From assembly GCA_033063855.1 (NCBI GenBank), contig CP093829.1:14849537-14913536 (forward strand): 64,000 nt of DNA, given 5' to 3'. Every line of letters starts with the position of its first letter. Position 1 is the first letter of the stretch. Origin of the DNA: Smittia aterrima (lineage: Eukaryota; Arthropoda; Insecta; Diptera; Chironomidae). Positions 28,301 to 40,700 of the stretch are shown piece by piece. The notes beneath the pieces were generated by a model, which was given only the letters and a program-made list of their open reading frames with translations, made no database searches and was not told the DNA's origin. A program made the translations under genes and the position numbers.

Positions 28301-31300
28301 TTTCCTGCTTTTCATCCATCTGACTTTGCGTTGAAGGCTGTTCACGCAGCGCATTTCTCAGATTGTGCAATTTTTTTCTTTCTAAATTTATCTAAACATT
28401 AAAATTCTTTTCTCTCGCACGACGTCTCCTGTGCGGAAATCTTTAGACAGCTTGCTATGTGGGCTAAGTTAATTATTGCACATCACGCCAACATCTTTCA
28501 GTACGCCGAAAATAATAAAAAATAAAATAATTGAAAGCGAAATTTGTTTTTATTCGAAAATGAAATTTTTAAACAAACAGAAAAGCGTAAAACAAATTTC
28601 CTCATTTTTCTTCCCTTTCTTGAATGAAACGTCTTTGATGTAGACGAGAGTGAAAATCATTTTGTTTACTCTAAGCTGTCTGGCGGATCCGTTTATGCAC
28701 GTTCGTCGTCTGCCCTAGGTACACACGACGAACAAAATGCATTTTCTAATTTTATCTCTTCCGACATTTATTTATTTCACGCACATTTTTTTGTGCGTCA
28801 ACTCTTTTTATCTTTATTCTCTTGTTTACAGTTTTTTCCCCAAGTTTTCAAATCACCACATGAGAAAAATATTTTTTTTCGACCGAGGAGAAAAATTGCT
28901 CATAAATTTTATAGAGTGTCATATTCTGGAAAAATTTATGCTCCACTTTGTTTGTGGAGCTTGGTGTAATTATGTCTGTAAATAAAGTGCACTTTCTTCC
29001 TATCTCTCTCGAGGCGTTTGTAACATTTTCCCGTGTGCTTGCAATCTGATAACACGCGATCAAACGAAGCATAAAACTTAACACTCACCAAATATCAAAT
29101 ATTATTCTTTAATCCCCGTAAAATGCAGCAATCTGATGTTTAATCTCTTAGAAGACACATAAAATATTTTTCGTTGTCGAGATATTTCAGAAAGTAATTT
29201 ATTAACTTTGCTGCTCGCTTTATTCTAATTTTAGTTGCACATTCCTTTCTATCAGAAAGCGAGTCACTCTCACACAGAATTGTGATACTAACTAATTTTT
29301 AATGACGTCTACTAATTATTTAAAATCAAATTAGAAGGAATTTCTTTTTCTATTCGTAGATGCACAATATGTTGAAGACCAATTTATCAATTTATTCATT
29401 TGCTCAAGAGTAATTTATTGAGATCTTCTTTCGATTCTAAAAATACATATCACAAAGATATTCTCCATTCATGGATCTTTCCACTTATTCAACAACACAG
29501 TCTTCACAGGTTCATGTTCAAAATTAAGTTGAAAGCAATACACACTACGACACAATATAAACTTCAGACAGAAGAGAAAGAAAAACTTCAAATTCTTTTC
29601 CGAACCAAAACGCGACAAAATATAAAAATACGTCCGAACGCGACGACCGACCAAGAAACATAAAAAAATGTGAAGCATAGATGGAAAGAAAGATCATTTC
29701 CCCCACTACAGACTTGTTGCAGAGTATTTTTTCCCCTTGCCGGCTTGAAAAAACAATAACAAAACATTGGAAAACATTGAAAGCATTGGAAAATATTAAA
29801 TCTGCTTTATCGTTTTAGATCGCAGCTGATTTTTTTTTGTTTCTTGCATCATCGAGATTGATTTAAGTGTTTGATATTTTTTTCGGAAAAAAAGCACGAC
29901 CTGCACAAACTAAATATTTGAAACAATTGAAGGCTTAAACATAAAAGGCAAAGTTTCTTTTAAAAAAATACTTCAGTCTCAGGCGATTATGCAAATGACC
30001 CAAAAAATATTTCTTCTTCATTTTTGAAGCACCCCGAACGAGCTTAGCAAGCTGAACTAAGAGCTTAATCATGTTTTCATTTCTTCGCATAATGAAAACA
30101 TCAATCGATGATTAATAGATTTTCGTGACTTTTAAATTGATATTAGAAAATAAAGATCTACTTACTGCGAGACAATTTGAAAAGTTTTGTTTGATCCTCT
30201 CGATTATCTTGACCGCTGGAACAAGGAACATTTGCTCGAACAACGTGAGGTCGCCGTGAAATATACAAACAAGAATATCACGCGCCTGTCGAACAAGAAC
30301 GTTACGAGTGTGCTCTTGGTAAAGAGGATAAAGTTGACTTAGATATTTGTCGACGAGGCTGGACACTGTGCATGTATCCTATGTAAGAAAAAGAGAAATA
30401 ATTTAGTTTTCCAATCACTTGACAATTGACTCTGCAAAATCATGAAGACCTTCACGTGAATTAAGAAATCAAAAGATTAATTGAAAAGGAAATTTTTACC
30501 ATTGCCGGCTCGGTTTTTCGTTTCTAGATCACGGAGTTCACGACTTCTTAAAGATTGTATCATTTTCGGAACGAAGTAGAGAATGAACGTAACTGGCATA
30601 AAAAGAAATACAGCACATGGTTAAAATTTACTGGAGGATTGTTTATCCGAGGAGACAAATTGAAAGATGAAAGTGATATATTTTGCTGAGATGCATTAAC
30701 TGCGAGAAACTCGTTGAATCTTTTGATAAATACAATCATTTGTAATTCAAAACAATACCGAATGTAAAGCCCTTTGAAATGTATTTCACTTTCTTTTGGC
30801 ACAGAAAGAGATCACAGCGAAACATTCTGAAATGCTTTTTCGCTTTTCTTATTTTTCTTATTTGTATCTTTTTTAAATGATTACGTAACTTAACCGCAGA
30901 AAACCTCGAAAGGAATAATTCACTTTTACCGTCTTCCGAATTAAAGTTATTTCGTTAATTCAATTGATCTGAATTGGCAGAAGATCTACTCTGAACAAGG
31001 TTGCTGAAAACTGTAATTTTGAATAATTATCCTCTGAAGTAATCTTCTGACTCTCATAAGTTAAAATGGAAGAACAGGAAACAGCCGCTCTCAACCAAAT
31101 AAAAGAAAATTCTCGTATTGAGAAATCTCTATTTTCACTTTGAAATTCCAAAATTCAATCCGTTACCTTATTGACCTGCGATTCCACCAGAGGCTCCGTC
31201 TCAGTCATGCTCATGCATTTAATTTCTTTATCGATCGCTTCCTGGTCGTCGACTTGATTTGTTTTTATAGCTTTTGGCAATTGATCTAAGCCCGTTTTAT

Positions 31301-31873
31301 TTGCAGAGTCATTAGACTCTGTAGCGAGGTACCATGAAGTATTAGATGATTGCGGGAGATCTTCGTTCACCGTTATGATGCAAGTTTCCTCGCTGCTGTG
31401 GCCGTAAAGAGCATCTTTGCACTTCTTCAAGTAAGTCCGAACTTTTGATTTGCTCTTACGCACGTCGCTCCTACTCATACTCAACTCTGTAGCTTGATTG
31501 ACTACAATCTCCTCCAACTTAGAATCGAGTGTAGATGATGATATTGAAATTCCGTCTGTCTGCTTTATGTCGCCTTCAAAGGCTCGAGAAGCTGAAGTCG
31601 AGCGAGAAGATGAAATCTGCAAATATAAAAAATAAACTCTTTAAGACACTTAAGCAAACACCTAAACTCTTGATGGAAGAAGGAGAACCTTCAATGTTTG
31701 AAACTTCTTCTAAAAAGTTTTACGAATTCGCAAAAAAAAACTTTCTGTTCAAAAGCAAACATTCAAGTTTGCCAAAATAAAATCTCTCTCATTGAAAGCA
31801 CTTTAGGTTAATTGGTAAGAGAGTGAAATGAAGATTTACGACAACTTACTTTTTTCTTTCGAGTTAAGTACAT
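13392..31873 (-). CDS. Pura: Puratrophin-1/PLEKHG4-type Rho guanine nucleotide exchange factor
   Basis: Exons in transcription order: 31873-31850, 31616-31167, 30523-30500 (24-nt microexon, provisional), 30378-30166, 20766-20556, 20506-19940, 18026-17940, 17727-17607, 17518-16627, 16532-16407, 16274-15466, 15413-15365, 15307-15153, 15087-14559, 14503-14290, 14224-13763, 13699-13392. Phases agree throughout, giving about 1746 aa. The first ATG has an in-frame TAG two codons upstream. Domains: a Ser-rich basic N-terminus, the conserved PLEKHG4B-like N-terminal module (about residues 167-310), a CRAL-TRIO/SEC14-like region (LLMSGCFLPG, about 500-600), spectrin-like helices (about 600-980), an acidic linker, a DH domain (GTERDYV; LASYLLKPVQRMGKYALLL; about 1178-1360), a PH domain (FEIWFRKRKPGDTW) and the family tail SMGIGSKPCLDI. 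It activates Rho GTPases at the membrane or cytoskeleton. Drosophila Pura acts in circadian neurite remodelling (known of the family). The catalytic DH motif looks intact. The acceptor at 20506 could instead be 20491 (5 aa shorter). Confidence 0.92.
18027..19939 (-). other. 1.9-kb intron of the RhoGEF gene
   Basis: Bounded by a GTGAGT donor (at 19939) and a CAG acceptor (at 18027). No coding exon or structural RNA was seen. It contains a CACGTG E-box at 18871-18876 and a TATCGATA at 19574-19581. Confidence 0.75.
24411..24428. repeat. Tetranucleotide microsatellite
   Basis: Four and a half tandem copies of TTCA inside the large RhoGEF intron. Confidence 0.7.
28701..28733. repeat. Inverted repeat (9-bp stem)
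   Basis: GTTCGTCGT and its exact complement ACGACGAAC flank a 15-nt loop, and the sequence is locally CpG-rich. A second hairpin (GCTCCAC/GTGGAGC, 7-bp stem) lies at 28940-28960. Both sit inside the large RhoGEF intron. There is no evidence of a processed small RNA. Confidence 0.45.
30500..30563 (-). other. Pura: Candidate alternative first coding exon of the RhoGEF
   Basis: An ATG at 30563-30561 with an A at -3 opens a frame of 21 codons (beginning MIQSLRSRELRD). It ends one base into a codon at the donor used by the provisional 24-nt microexon (GTAAAA). That phase fits an alternative acceptor after 30365 (CAG, exon beginning TGTCC), restoring the same downstream frame. The alternative product would lack the Ser-rich N-terminus. 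This rests on phase agreement only, and transcript data would decide. Confidence 0.35.
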
Positions 31874-34401
31874 TCTCTACAAGATTATCTTTATAAGATT
31901 GAGCACCGAAGCTTATAATTGCAATATTTCTCTGTTTTCAAATGTCGCTCTTGGGGATTGGAGACTGTTTCTGCACGTTTTATGTTAATTCTTAGGCGTC
32001 TTGTTTATAGATGTCTTTTATTGTCCTCTTGTAAACCGTTCCCTGACTAATTATTGAATTTTATTGAAGTAGAAAACTTTTAAAAATCCTTGAGCAATTA
32101 AAGTGACTTTGAAGCTTTTATTTCTAAACTGATATGATCATTTATTTCACTTCAAAGTTCTGGCACAATTCTTTTATTTGTTTTGATAAATTGCATCACG
32201 GTTTCATTTCAATTATTTGAAACATTCTTCTGAGATATCAAATAATTCCCGCATCGGCTTAAAATGCGCCACAGTCTGATAAATTGCCACAGTCGTAGCG
32301 ACGATAAATACTCGAACATGATTAAGAAATTTAAGTCACATTTTTTTTTGTTATTTTCAATGAAGGTGAAATATTTTTCTATCTGTTTTAATGAAGTGAA
32401 CAGCAAAAGACTAATCAACTGTCTAATGCCGTGATTTTACACCCACGCCAAGTCGTGAGAAAAAAATTGTCTCTGTTTAAAGCTGAGCGCAAAAATTGTT
32501 TTTTTTCTTATATCAAAGTTTGTAGGATGTCGTAAGAATTAGCAGTGCAACGAATTAATTTCCTTTGTCGATTTGTCAACAACGCACCTTAAACGCAATC
32601 TCAATTGAGAACTAGCGAATTTTTTGATTTTTTTTTCAATGTTCTTGAAAGTTTATAGGTCATTGATTTTATATAACTCGGTCATTGTCCCATTTTCCTT
32701 TTATTCACTAATTCTTTTTCACTTTCTAGTATACGAACTTGTTGTATTAAGTTTGCGCTGAGATCTTTCATACCGCAATGTCATTAAATCGATTTTCAAC
32801 ACATCCCGTGCCGGGAATTTTTTATTTCCGAAAGTTTCGCACTCGTCGTCATGGAATTTCTTCAATCGCAATGACGTTTCAATTTATTTCACTTTTCTCT
32901 TCTCAGTTCATCCATCTCACGAGCTATTTAGTAATTCTCTGGAGGAAATGTCTTTCCTGAACTTGAAAACGTTTGTTTGTCTAGTTTCTGTTGAAGTAAA
33001 AAAGCTTTTCTGGATTTTCAGCTTTTTTTTATGAAGGAGTGTGTCAACTAATGCTGCGCAGGCGCTGCTGCATGTCAATTGGGAGTAAAAATAACATCAC
33101 ACTGGAGCTTTGATCAATTGTATAAAAAGCTTTTTACTGTTCTATGACTCATTGATTTTCCGGGCTGAGAAATATAAACGGTCTGACATATCGCTTTTTT
33201 TCTCAAATGTTTTTTTCATGAATAAGTAAAATATCTAAAAAAATGATTTTCCATTCGAAAACAAGTAATCTTGAAATTTAAAAAAGTAAAATTAATTAGG
33301 TTCTTATCAAGTTTTTACTTCGCTCTACAATTCTTACAGTTCAACCTCCACAAAAGTTTTATTCTTCTTAGAAAACTTGAAACTAACTCGGCATGAAGCA
33401 AAGCAACGCTATTTTTTCATTTCCAAGAGCAATAAGAATTTCAAACTTGACCGTAAACTGCGGCCATAAATTTACGACACTTAAAAATCATGCCGATCGT
33501 AGAACGAAATGAACTCGTTTGGCTGTAGTTTTCAGCAGAAATAAATTGTTTCTTCACGCAGAGTAATTCAAAGTTTGTTTTTCGATCATGACAGTTACTT
33601 CGATGAACGTGAAGGAGAATGTTCTTGTTGAGGAGGATGAATGAATAAATGAAACGAAGCTATTGTGTAACTAGACGCTTCATACATATAATGAATAATT
33701 TAAGGTGGCGAAATCAACTTCCTGCTAACTAAGACATATCGCGTCATATGGTTCTCATTCCGCCCAAGCTCTGACTCGTATCGCTTCAGTGTCATTGCAA
33801 TTATTAAACTTAACCTTCAAAGATATTATTATTGTTTGCACCAACACACAATAAACAAAGTGGCAACAGCAAAATATGAGGAAAAGTCATCAACAACATA
33901 CGAACGAAGTGTTCATCGTAGTGGAACCGCAGAACTCTGATTATTTGTGCACGAGCTTTTGTTGGAAGCAGGTTTTTTTTCGCAATCAAAACGACTGGCG
34001 AGACCCATCGGAATCATAGCTCGTGCACCGTGAAAAAATCATTAAATTTTATGTTTTCTCGAAACCAATTTAAGATCCAATAATCGCTTTATCGCGAATG
34101 AGATTCGAACAAACGAGATAAGAAACGCGCAAAACTTAATCATGATTTTCTGGAACAATTTCTTCGAACTTCAACGTTTGGTGTTTTGGATTTCGCTTCC
34201 CCGCGCATTTACACAAGCAGAAGAGAGAGGTAAACACTCCCTTGCAATCACCAAAGCGTGCATCATTCGTGCTTTATGATAGTTTAAAGAATCAAGATCA
34301 TTGACCGTATCTACGTTCATATGAAGGTGATATGAATAAAACATTATCCGCTTTCAATCTCTCTTTTTCCTCTAACACATTGATCATCGGACTGAGTCAG
34401 C

Positions 34402-34445
34402 CTAGATCTTTGCGAACAGATAGAATTAAAGTAAAACTAAGAGTC
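34402..34445 (+). repeat. 44-bp perfect direct repeat, copy 1
   Basis: This block begins CTAGATCTTTGCGAACAG and ends AACTAAGAGTC. It is identical base for base to 35837-35880, while the flanks differ at both ends. Such an exact unit does not fit the background. It may be the end of a non-autonomous element or a recent segmental copy. Confidence 0.85.
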
Positions 34446-35836
34446 TTTCGCATAAACTTTGTTATGCAATTAAGCTTCGACTGAATTTCTCTCATGGAGT
34501 TAGCTGTATTAGGAATAACAAGAGTTACTGCAGTTCGAGTCTAAACTTATTGAAGTGCTTGTCATCAATAAGATTTCCTCGTTTTTTGATCAAATGAAAA
34601 TCCCTAAAAAGTCTTTCGCATTTCGACGAACAACAAAAGAAGAGAGACATTGCATTTTTGCTCGTACCAGGTGCCATTTGTGGCTTCGATGCAGAGTTCG
34701 TTCGTCGGAAAGAAACATAAAGACAATCCATTTGTATTTCGCTGTAAAAGCTTTTCCAATAATTCTTCATGCATCATAACATTGTTCGGCACAACTTGTG
34801 CGATAATATTTCGTGCACACTGCTCGTCGCCTCTAGTTTAATTTTAAGTTGCAAAGACTTCAAATGAATCGATCATTTTTCCCTAAAGCAAAATGCATGA
34901 AGATTTTCCTATCAATCTTGAAATTTGCACAAATGCAAATTTGTAACGGGTTGAACAACAATTCTCAATCTCTCGCTTAGAAGCTCATCACGAGAACAAC
35001 TTAAATAAGATTCCTATGAGAAACTTTTCTGGAATTTATTGTTCGAGCAATTTTTCTGCAACGTAATTCTTCAATTTATTCATCATTAGCAACGGGAGAG
35101 ACGAAGCCCTCGTCTACATACCGACAATTATTCAAGTCTGGTGGCGATTCTGCTCAATTCGTTGCAGTGCAATAATAGAGCTCACGCTACTCTCAGAAAA
35201 AGTGATCACCGCGGGACTATTTCATCGATCATTGCAAGCATGAGACGCGTAACCGCTGAGTGAAGTAATTCAAATGTAAAGAGGTTCAATAGTCTCTTTC
35301 TTTTTAAAATTGTGTCGCTTGATGAAAACGCAATCAAAGTAAATTCATTACCCTCACAACATTTCAATGAAAATTTGCTTTTCACTAATTAATAATAACT
35401 TTCAATTACATGCATATTTGTGCTCAATCGTTAAGTTAAAAGATGGTTCAGGAAAAGCTTATAAAATGATTACACTTATTGAATTGAAAAAGCTACATAA
35501 TCGTGTAAAAAGATTGTAAACCTCTGTAATTACTTTAATATCGATCAAACTCGGCTTCAAAACTTTTAAATGCGAAAAGCTATTTCATTATGAAATTGTT
35601 TAAGCTTCAGTGGCGTCGAAGGATTCCTAACCAAATTTGATATAATTTGCTTTAATTAAAAATACTCCTTTCGTTACGAAAATACAAATTGCCGTTGTCG
35701 TTTGCTATTTCCTGGTAAAATATGAAGATAAGTTATTGCTTGCCTCGCTTTTCGAACCACGCCTTGACATGAAAATATTTGCAAATAAAGGCTTTGTTAG
35801 GGACGAATTGTTCGCTAATTAACCGTTTGTTGGATT

Positions 35837-35880
35837 CTAGATCTTTGCGAACAGATAGAATTAAAGTAAAACTAAGAGTC
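35837..35880 (+). repeat. 44-bp perfect direct repeat, copy 2
   Basis: Same orientation and sequence as 34402-34445, with starts 1435 bp apart. The intervening 1.39 kb shows no recognisable transposase or reverse-transcriptase motif. Confidence 0.85.
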
Positions 35881-37629
35881 GAGAACTAGATATTTCACGA
35901 TTTTATGATAATTAAACAACGCAAAATGAATTAGATAACTTGGAAGATGCTCAGCTACTTTATCTTTATTACGAAAGAAGTTTATTTACCGTCACACTAT
36001 ATTTGACTAAGTCACTACGACCCAAATTTCAAAACTTTCTAAGGGGACTCACAAAATTTAAGACACAGACTATTTATTTCCGACTGTTATTAGAGAAAGA
36101 TGGTTTAGTTAAATGTCCTTAAGTGTTATCTTTTTATCAAGTCATCAAGTCGTAAAGCAAACTCAAGTAATCTGTTATCTTTCAGTTCAAGTTTACAGAA
36201 CTCTTTATTTCACGTCGAGAGCTGTTGATCATATCAACCTTGATCATTTAGCTACAAACGAAAAAGTTGCTAATACAATACAAATTTGGTTTATCGAACT
36301 GAAACTGCGAATTCTTCTTTTCGTATCTGCTTTGAAAATGACCTCAATTCTTCCCGGCCTCTAAATGAAAGCAACTCCATTTCTAGCTTTCGATAATTAA
36401 TGTTGAATTCAACTCAAAAATAATTGGCGGAGACGCGACGAAGAAAAGTACAAATTCAATCCTCGATAGACTGATCATTAGTTTTCTGATGTGTGTTGAG
36501 TTTTAAGCGCAGAAATGTAACTGTAAAGCTTTTGGACTTCGTTCCCTTAAATTAGATATTCACTTTGATTTGTTTTCTTATGTAATTTATCCCATTGTGA
36601 TTCTCGGAGCATAGAATATTGGTTGAAACCCCTTGCTATCGATTTTATTCTGTTTTTACCATCAATATGATAAAATCGTGCTAGCTATCGACTTAATATC
36701 GATGTCTGTATGCGTTCTCTTGTCTATTAAAACGATTAGTCACGCGAACAGAGAAGCGAAGAACTATTCTATGTCGCATGAGGAACTTCTATTGACGATT
36801 GGGCTTGTCATTGAACTTAATACAATTCGAAAAAAAATAGATACGTTGAGCCGATCAATTGTTACATTGTTGACATGGTAAATGATCTGGGCGGCTTTGA
36901 CTTATTCTCTGTTAGATTTTGAAAATCATCATTGCACTTAACAGAAAAAGTTATTTCCTATGACGCTCATGTTCAAGTTGAATAATTGACGGTTCCAAAT
37001 TTTAATGGAGCTCTCTCGATCGCATATCAAATTATACCGGAATCTTTCTTGACAAAGCTAAATTACTTACAGCAATGAAAGGTTCCCGCACCTTGTGCGC
37101 CTTTTTCAATATCGCACGCCACACGATATCCATGTGTGAGCCTTTGTGCAGGTGAAAATTGAAATCAATTTAATCCCTTTGTCGAATGTGAGCATGCGGT
37201 TCACAAGGCTCCTGCAACTGGTTATTTAACATTTTCTTTTATAAATTTGTTTCCTTCGATTTCGAAATGTGTTTTGATAATAAATCTTTTACGCGAGAAA
37301 AGCTTTCTCAGCAATTTTTCACTTTTAAAACCATAATTGCACACATTTTACTGTCAGACAAGAAAACTTTTAACACTCTTGCACAATTAATTATGTTTTC
37401 GCGAGTCTACTTCTCGTGACGACGCCCGATTTACCTTAGAAAATTCTCTCTAAAGCTAATTGCAACTTATTTCAGCACAAGATTATGCAACGAGAGCTGC
37501 ACACATTGCGATTGCCAACAGCCAATCAACCGTTTAGTAATGATAACGCGAACTACGAACAATCACACAATTGTTATCGTCTCTCTTGCTCAACGTTTTC
37601 GCAATTTATTTTTTTCTTCTACAGAATTT

Positions 37630-37745
37630 CGACGGCAAGACTTACACGGGCAAAGCACGAAAACAAACTAACAACGGCAACAACAAAGAGCGGTGAGGCG
37701 AAGGGGAAATGTTGAGCGCTCGCGATTTCTGTTCGCTCAGTTTTT
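37630..37745. promoter_or_regulatory. CpG-rich patch, possible promoter/5' UTR
   Basis: A local cluster of CG dinucleotides with CAACAACAAAG-type sequence stands out from the AT-rich surroundings. It lies upstream of the minus-strand RhoGEF start (31873), so it could be a distal promoter or 5'-UTR exon of that gene. A plus-strand open frame overlaps it (37485-37715) but has no family signature. Weak evidence. Confidence 0.2.
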
Positions 37746-40700
37746 CGTTTTTTTTTTTGTGTTTAGCTCGTAACTTTCCACGCAATATTCTCAGCATTAC
37801 ATTTATGACGATCGCTTCTCTTTTAGTCGTTCGAGCATATCAAAGTTTTACCTTCACATGAAGTTGTAAAATCTCAATTAAATTATTTTGTGTTTAGACT
37901 TTTGCAAAAAATAAAATAAAGCAACAGCTGATGATCAAAAGAGTTTCGAACCTCGTGAGCGATTAAAATTTGGTATTGCGTGTTTCTGAAAGTTGCAAAT
38001 TTAAGCGAACCGTTCAGACAAATTACAATCAATAATAGTTTTCTTCGCCACATGTTTTAATCATGCCCGTAAAGAAAAAAGCTATAAAATGGGAAGTTAC
38101 CAGCAGACAGCGGTCTAATAATAATTATGTGACTTCCTTTCCATGAAGGGAGTGTTTCGACTGCTCTTCCCTAAATTCATTGATCAAATTTATGAGTTCT
38201 CGACACGTTCCTCGTGACTCGAAACTGCATTTCAGGTCATTCGTTGGATAATGAAATTCAATTATCTTTAAGAATCGGCTAAGCATGATAAGCTTTCCAC
38301 TTAAGAAAGCTAAATTGTTAATGAAATTAAACTAAACTTACCAATAGTCTCACATATCCAACCCATATGACGATACCTAATCCCACTTGAATAAAAGTCT
38401 CACTCATCCAATCGATTGCAATGTCAAACTTTTCAAAAAATTGTCTAAACAAAAACGCGAAATCGATCAACTCAATCATCTCACTTGAAGCTAAGTGTCA
38501 TCAGTTTTATGAACTAAAATCACTTAAACTTGACTCTACGCTTTGAAATGTTCGATTCAAATGAACGAATGGAAATATCCACCCTCGTCGATATTTCATT
38601 GCACACGCGGGGTTGTTGAATGAGTTGAAACCTTAGAACATTTAAAGTAAAATCGTAAATTATAATAGTTTTCAATTCAACCGTTCATCAACAACTGAGC
38701 TTGAGTATGTGTCCGCGAATATGCCAATCGCTCGGTGGTGACTCTTTTTGTTTTCAATCAGCCGAAATCACCATAATAATATACAATCCGTTAGGTTTTT
38801 TGGTTCATTTCGACGAACAGAACACGAACGAAATTTTCTCTTTGCAGTTTTTTGTCAAATTTATTCGTATATTTGCTTAGCGATACAAACGTGAACGCTT
38901 TAATGACGCGAATAGCATAGACAAGCAAAAATTCGCTGAAACTCTTTCGCACTCATTCGCGGGCTAGAAATTTCATTTTCACGTTTGTTGTCCACGTTCG
39001 TGACATTCATAATTGGCAATTCCTTTGTCACACCCACCACAACAAGTTCATTTGAATGTTAGCTTTTAAGGCCGGAACAACTTACCGCATCTAAAAATAT
39101 TTTACACAAACAACCGCAAGAAATTTCTTAATTTCTTAAGACTTCTTAAGTCTTCATAAGCTGTCACTGGTTTCGCCAACATACTTAAGTTGAAAGATGA
39201 AATGTACGGAAATGAAATCATTTCGAATGTCGTTTGGAAAAAAATTGATTTTTGGGACTTTTCGTAAGTTTGTTCACTCTTCTAATGGGATGAGGTCTTG
39301 AACCAAAAGCCCTTCAAAGAGTTCGTTATCAAATAGCTCGATCTCTTGTTCTTGATCGTGCTTGCGCCAAATGAAAGTCAGCAGTCTGGACAAGTGATTC
39401 TGCCGCCTGTTGCGTAAGTTTAAGAGACTTTTGTTTTAAGAGAAACTTTAACATTCCGCGGAAGTCTTATTTTGGACGAACAATAAATCGACTTCGATTG
39501 GAAATTATATTTCGAGCCTTTTCTTGATAAATCGCGGACTTCATAAGCGGTATCGACTTAACCTTATTCAAGTCATTAAAATATTTTTGATGTCGCTTTC
39601 TGCAGTTAATAACCCGCCGTGAGAAGAACTTTACTTTGGTAATCCCACGCATGCGCAATCATTATAAACATAAGTCATCGACAATATTATTTTAAATTGT
39701 CTTCGATCAAATAATCAAAACATTCGCCTTTTTTTGAAGAGAATTCCGGCTAAAGTGTAAAATTATGTAAAAGCTCTATGACTGATCGATTTCAATTAGA
39801 AGAGCTTTGACCAAAAACAGAACTTTTTTTTTAATATTTAAAGTAATTTAACTTCACATCATCACATCGACTTTCAAGTGAAAATATCTTGAGAATATTT
39901 GCAATCCTACAAGACTTTTTTTATAATCGACATGGGTTTTGCGAGACTGTAGTTATCAGCTTGTCGCATCTTTGCATGTACAAAAGAATGACGATCTTGG
40001 TTCAGCCCATTCCCCAGCGATTTGACAAGCAACATTAATTAAATAGATAAACAACTCTCTCGTGGAAAATCTCATCGTCTGGCAGTTGAGGGAAGAGGAT
40101 CAGCGAACTATTCATGGTCTTGATGAATAGTTTTCATTAATACGAAGAATAATTACGTTCATTAATAAAAAGTTTTATTGGATCTTTTACTGTTTAAGTC
40201 ACTGTTTGGTAATCTTACACGACTCTCTTCTTCAACAAAGTTTTTTTGTTTGTTGACTAATTTGAGTTCAGGCGCCTTCGTGCGCAGGCGACAAAGAAGA
40301 AGCGATTCGATTTGTATAAAGAATATTATGCAATGCACGTTGGCTCACTTTAGTTTTGTGTAATACTTCTCTCTCTCGCCAGCGATCTTAATGCGGTGTA
40401 TCTACCTACTTTTACTTTCCGCGAATGATAAATTGCGCTAAAATGATAGGACAAAATAACGCTTTAAACACTTTTACGCAATGAACACCGGAAAGACACA
40501 TCATGATATTTTTTCCTTGCTCTGACTGAAATCTTCATGCGAATCAGCCACAAGCGATAGAGATAGAAAAAAGTCCATTATAACTTGAGGTGTTGTTTAA
40601 TTAACTTGTTGATTTAATGCTTAGTGAAGCTGGGTTAAACAATCTTAGATTTCTAAGTTATTTGTTGATTAAACTATTACTCGTTGATTTAAGAATTCGA

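Larger units (their letters stand above)
20767..30165 (-). other. 9.4-kb intron of the RhoGEF gene
   Basis: The donor GTAAGT at 30165 and the acceptor at 20767 join two phase-0 exons. Their products are contiguous in the PLEKHG4B-like N-terminal module, which makes this a true intron. Open frames inside, such as 21370-21827 (plus) and 23140-23448 (minus), match no family I recognise. A (TTCA)n microsatellite (24411-24428) and two short hairpins (28701-28733, 28940-28960) lie here. Confidence 0.8.

Noticed and set aside
30500..30592. Reading of FILYFVPKM as the last membrane segment of a class C GPCR
   Set aside because: The downstream exon clearly belongs to the PLEKHG4-type module. The hydrophobic part may lie upstream of the true start, and no other receptor segments were found.
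32209..32418. Minus-strand frame with an S4/Hv1-like run (LRLWQFIRLWRIL)
   Set aside because: No other voltage-sensor helices were found nearby, the start is doubtful and splice sites are unclear. Probably chance in AT-rich DNA.
34085..34125. B-box-like GTTCGAATC on the minus strand
   Set aside because: The flanking bases do not form a T-stem and no A box is present.
35940..36881. Three consecutive plus-strand frames after the second 44-bp repeat, possible transposon remnant
   Set aside because: No reverse-transcriptase, integrase or transposase motif and no terminal repeats beyond the 44-mer.
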